From assembly GCA_016194795.1 (NCBI GenBank), contig JACQAX010000119.1:1-14974 (forward strand): a stretch of DNA of 14,974 nucleotides, in the 5' to 3' direction. This DNA is from Deltaproteobacteria bacterium (GTDB lineage: Bacteria; Bdellovibrionota; UBA1018; UBA923). The notes below the pieces were generated by a model that was given only the letters and a program-made list of their open reading frames with translations, was not told the DNA's origin and searched no databases. Numbering within the stretch: position 1 is the stretch's first letter; each line of letters begins with the position of its first letter. Of the stretch, positions 14,929-14,974 are shown one piece after another. Both the position numbers and the translations under genes were made by a program.

Positions 14929-14974
14929 GCGGCACTCCTCACGCGGAATTTCTCGGCCTTGCGGATGCGCAGGA
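14925..14974 (-). CDS. 3' end of an upstream coupled gene (partial)
   Basis: The last codons read LRIRKAEKFRVRSAA and stop at a TGA that shares ATGA with the start of the HD-GYP gene. This junction is the same as three others in the window, which is the main reason to call it. Only 15 sense codons are visible, so the product cannot be named, and the frame choice is inferred. Confidence 0.45.
   Translation of the reverse strand, partial: LRIRKAEKFRVRSAA

Noticed and set aside
1..14974. tRNA, rRNA, CRISPR arrays, transposase genes
   Set aside because: Scanned by eye on both strands and saw none; the only repeat-rich region is 10131-10490, which lacks CRISPR spacing.

Overview
The window comes from a high-GC, diderm (Gram-negative) bacterium. 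It encodes an RND permease with a TolC-type outer-membrane partner, a MotB/OmpA-type peptidoglycan-binding protein and several Sec-exported proteins. The mix of an HD-GYP protein with an unfamiliar N-terminal domain, a paired M16 peptidase operon, an exported PLD-fold protein and a long coiled-coil MotB/OmpA protein would suit a Bdellovibrionota or deltaproteobacterial-type lineage. That placement is inference from gene content; no rRNA or marker gene is present.

Layout. Positions 1-2205 (minus) hold most of a MotB-like protein: one N-terminal membrane helix, about 480 residues of proline-free coiled coil, and an OmpA-like domain; its 3' end lies outside the window. Positions 2274-7467 (minus) form a tight efflux operon, tetR > tolC-like > RND permease. 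Both junctions are 4-base ATGA overlaps and there is no membrane-fusion (adaptor) gene. Its promoter carries a consensus -35 box overlapped by a palindromic operator candidate. Positions 7540-7902 (minus) encode a small stand-alone Fis-type helix-turn-helix protein. Positions 8020-10119 (plus) encode a 699-residue exported phospholipase-D-fold protein with two modified HKD motifs and a glycine-rich tail.

Positions 10120-10500 are the only long stretch without an ordinary gene. They hold a compact, lower-GC element bounded by a 17-bp direct repeat and strong hairpins. Its core encodes, in the same codon register on both strands, two related peptides that look like the C-terminal half of the four-helix-bundle (23S rRNA intervening-sequence, S23-like) protein family. 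The centre is GGATCC, which reads Gly-Ser on both strands, at the family's conserved GS. This is the most unusual item in the window.

Positions 10501-13373 (minus) encode an M16 zinc-peptidase pair, an active subunit followed by a subunit without the zinc site, again joined by ATGA. A divergent small exported protein of unknown function (13492-13845, plus) is followed convergently by an HD-GYP protein (13861-14928, minus). The HD-GYP gene is coupled by ATGA to a gene whose last codons are visible at the window edge.

The envelope is the common theme: efflux, peptidoglycan anchoring, exported hydrolases and peptidases. There is also a candidate second-messenger (cyclic-di-GMP type) phosphodiesterase. 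Two start sites lie a few bases below a -10-like box with no ribosome-binding site, suggesting leaderless transcripts; a third is a weaker case.
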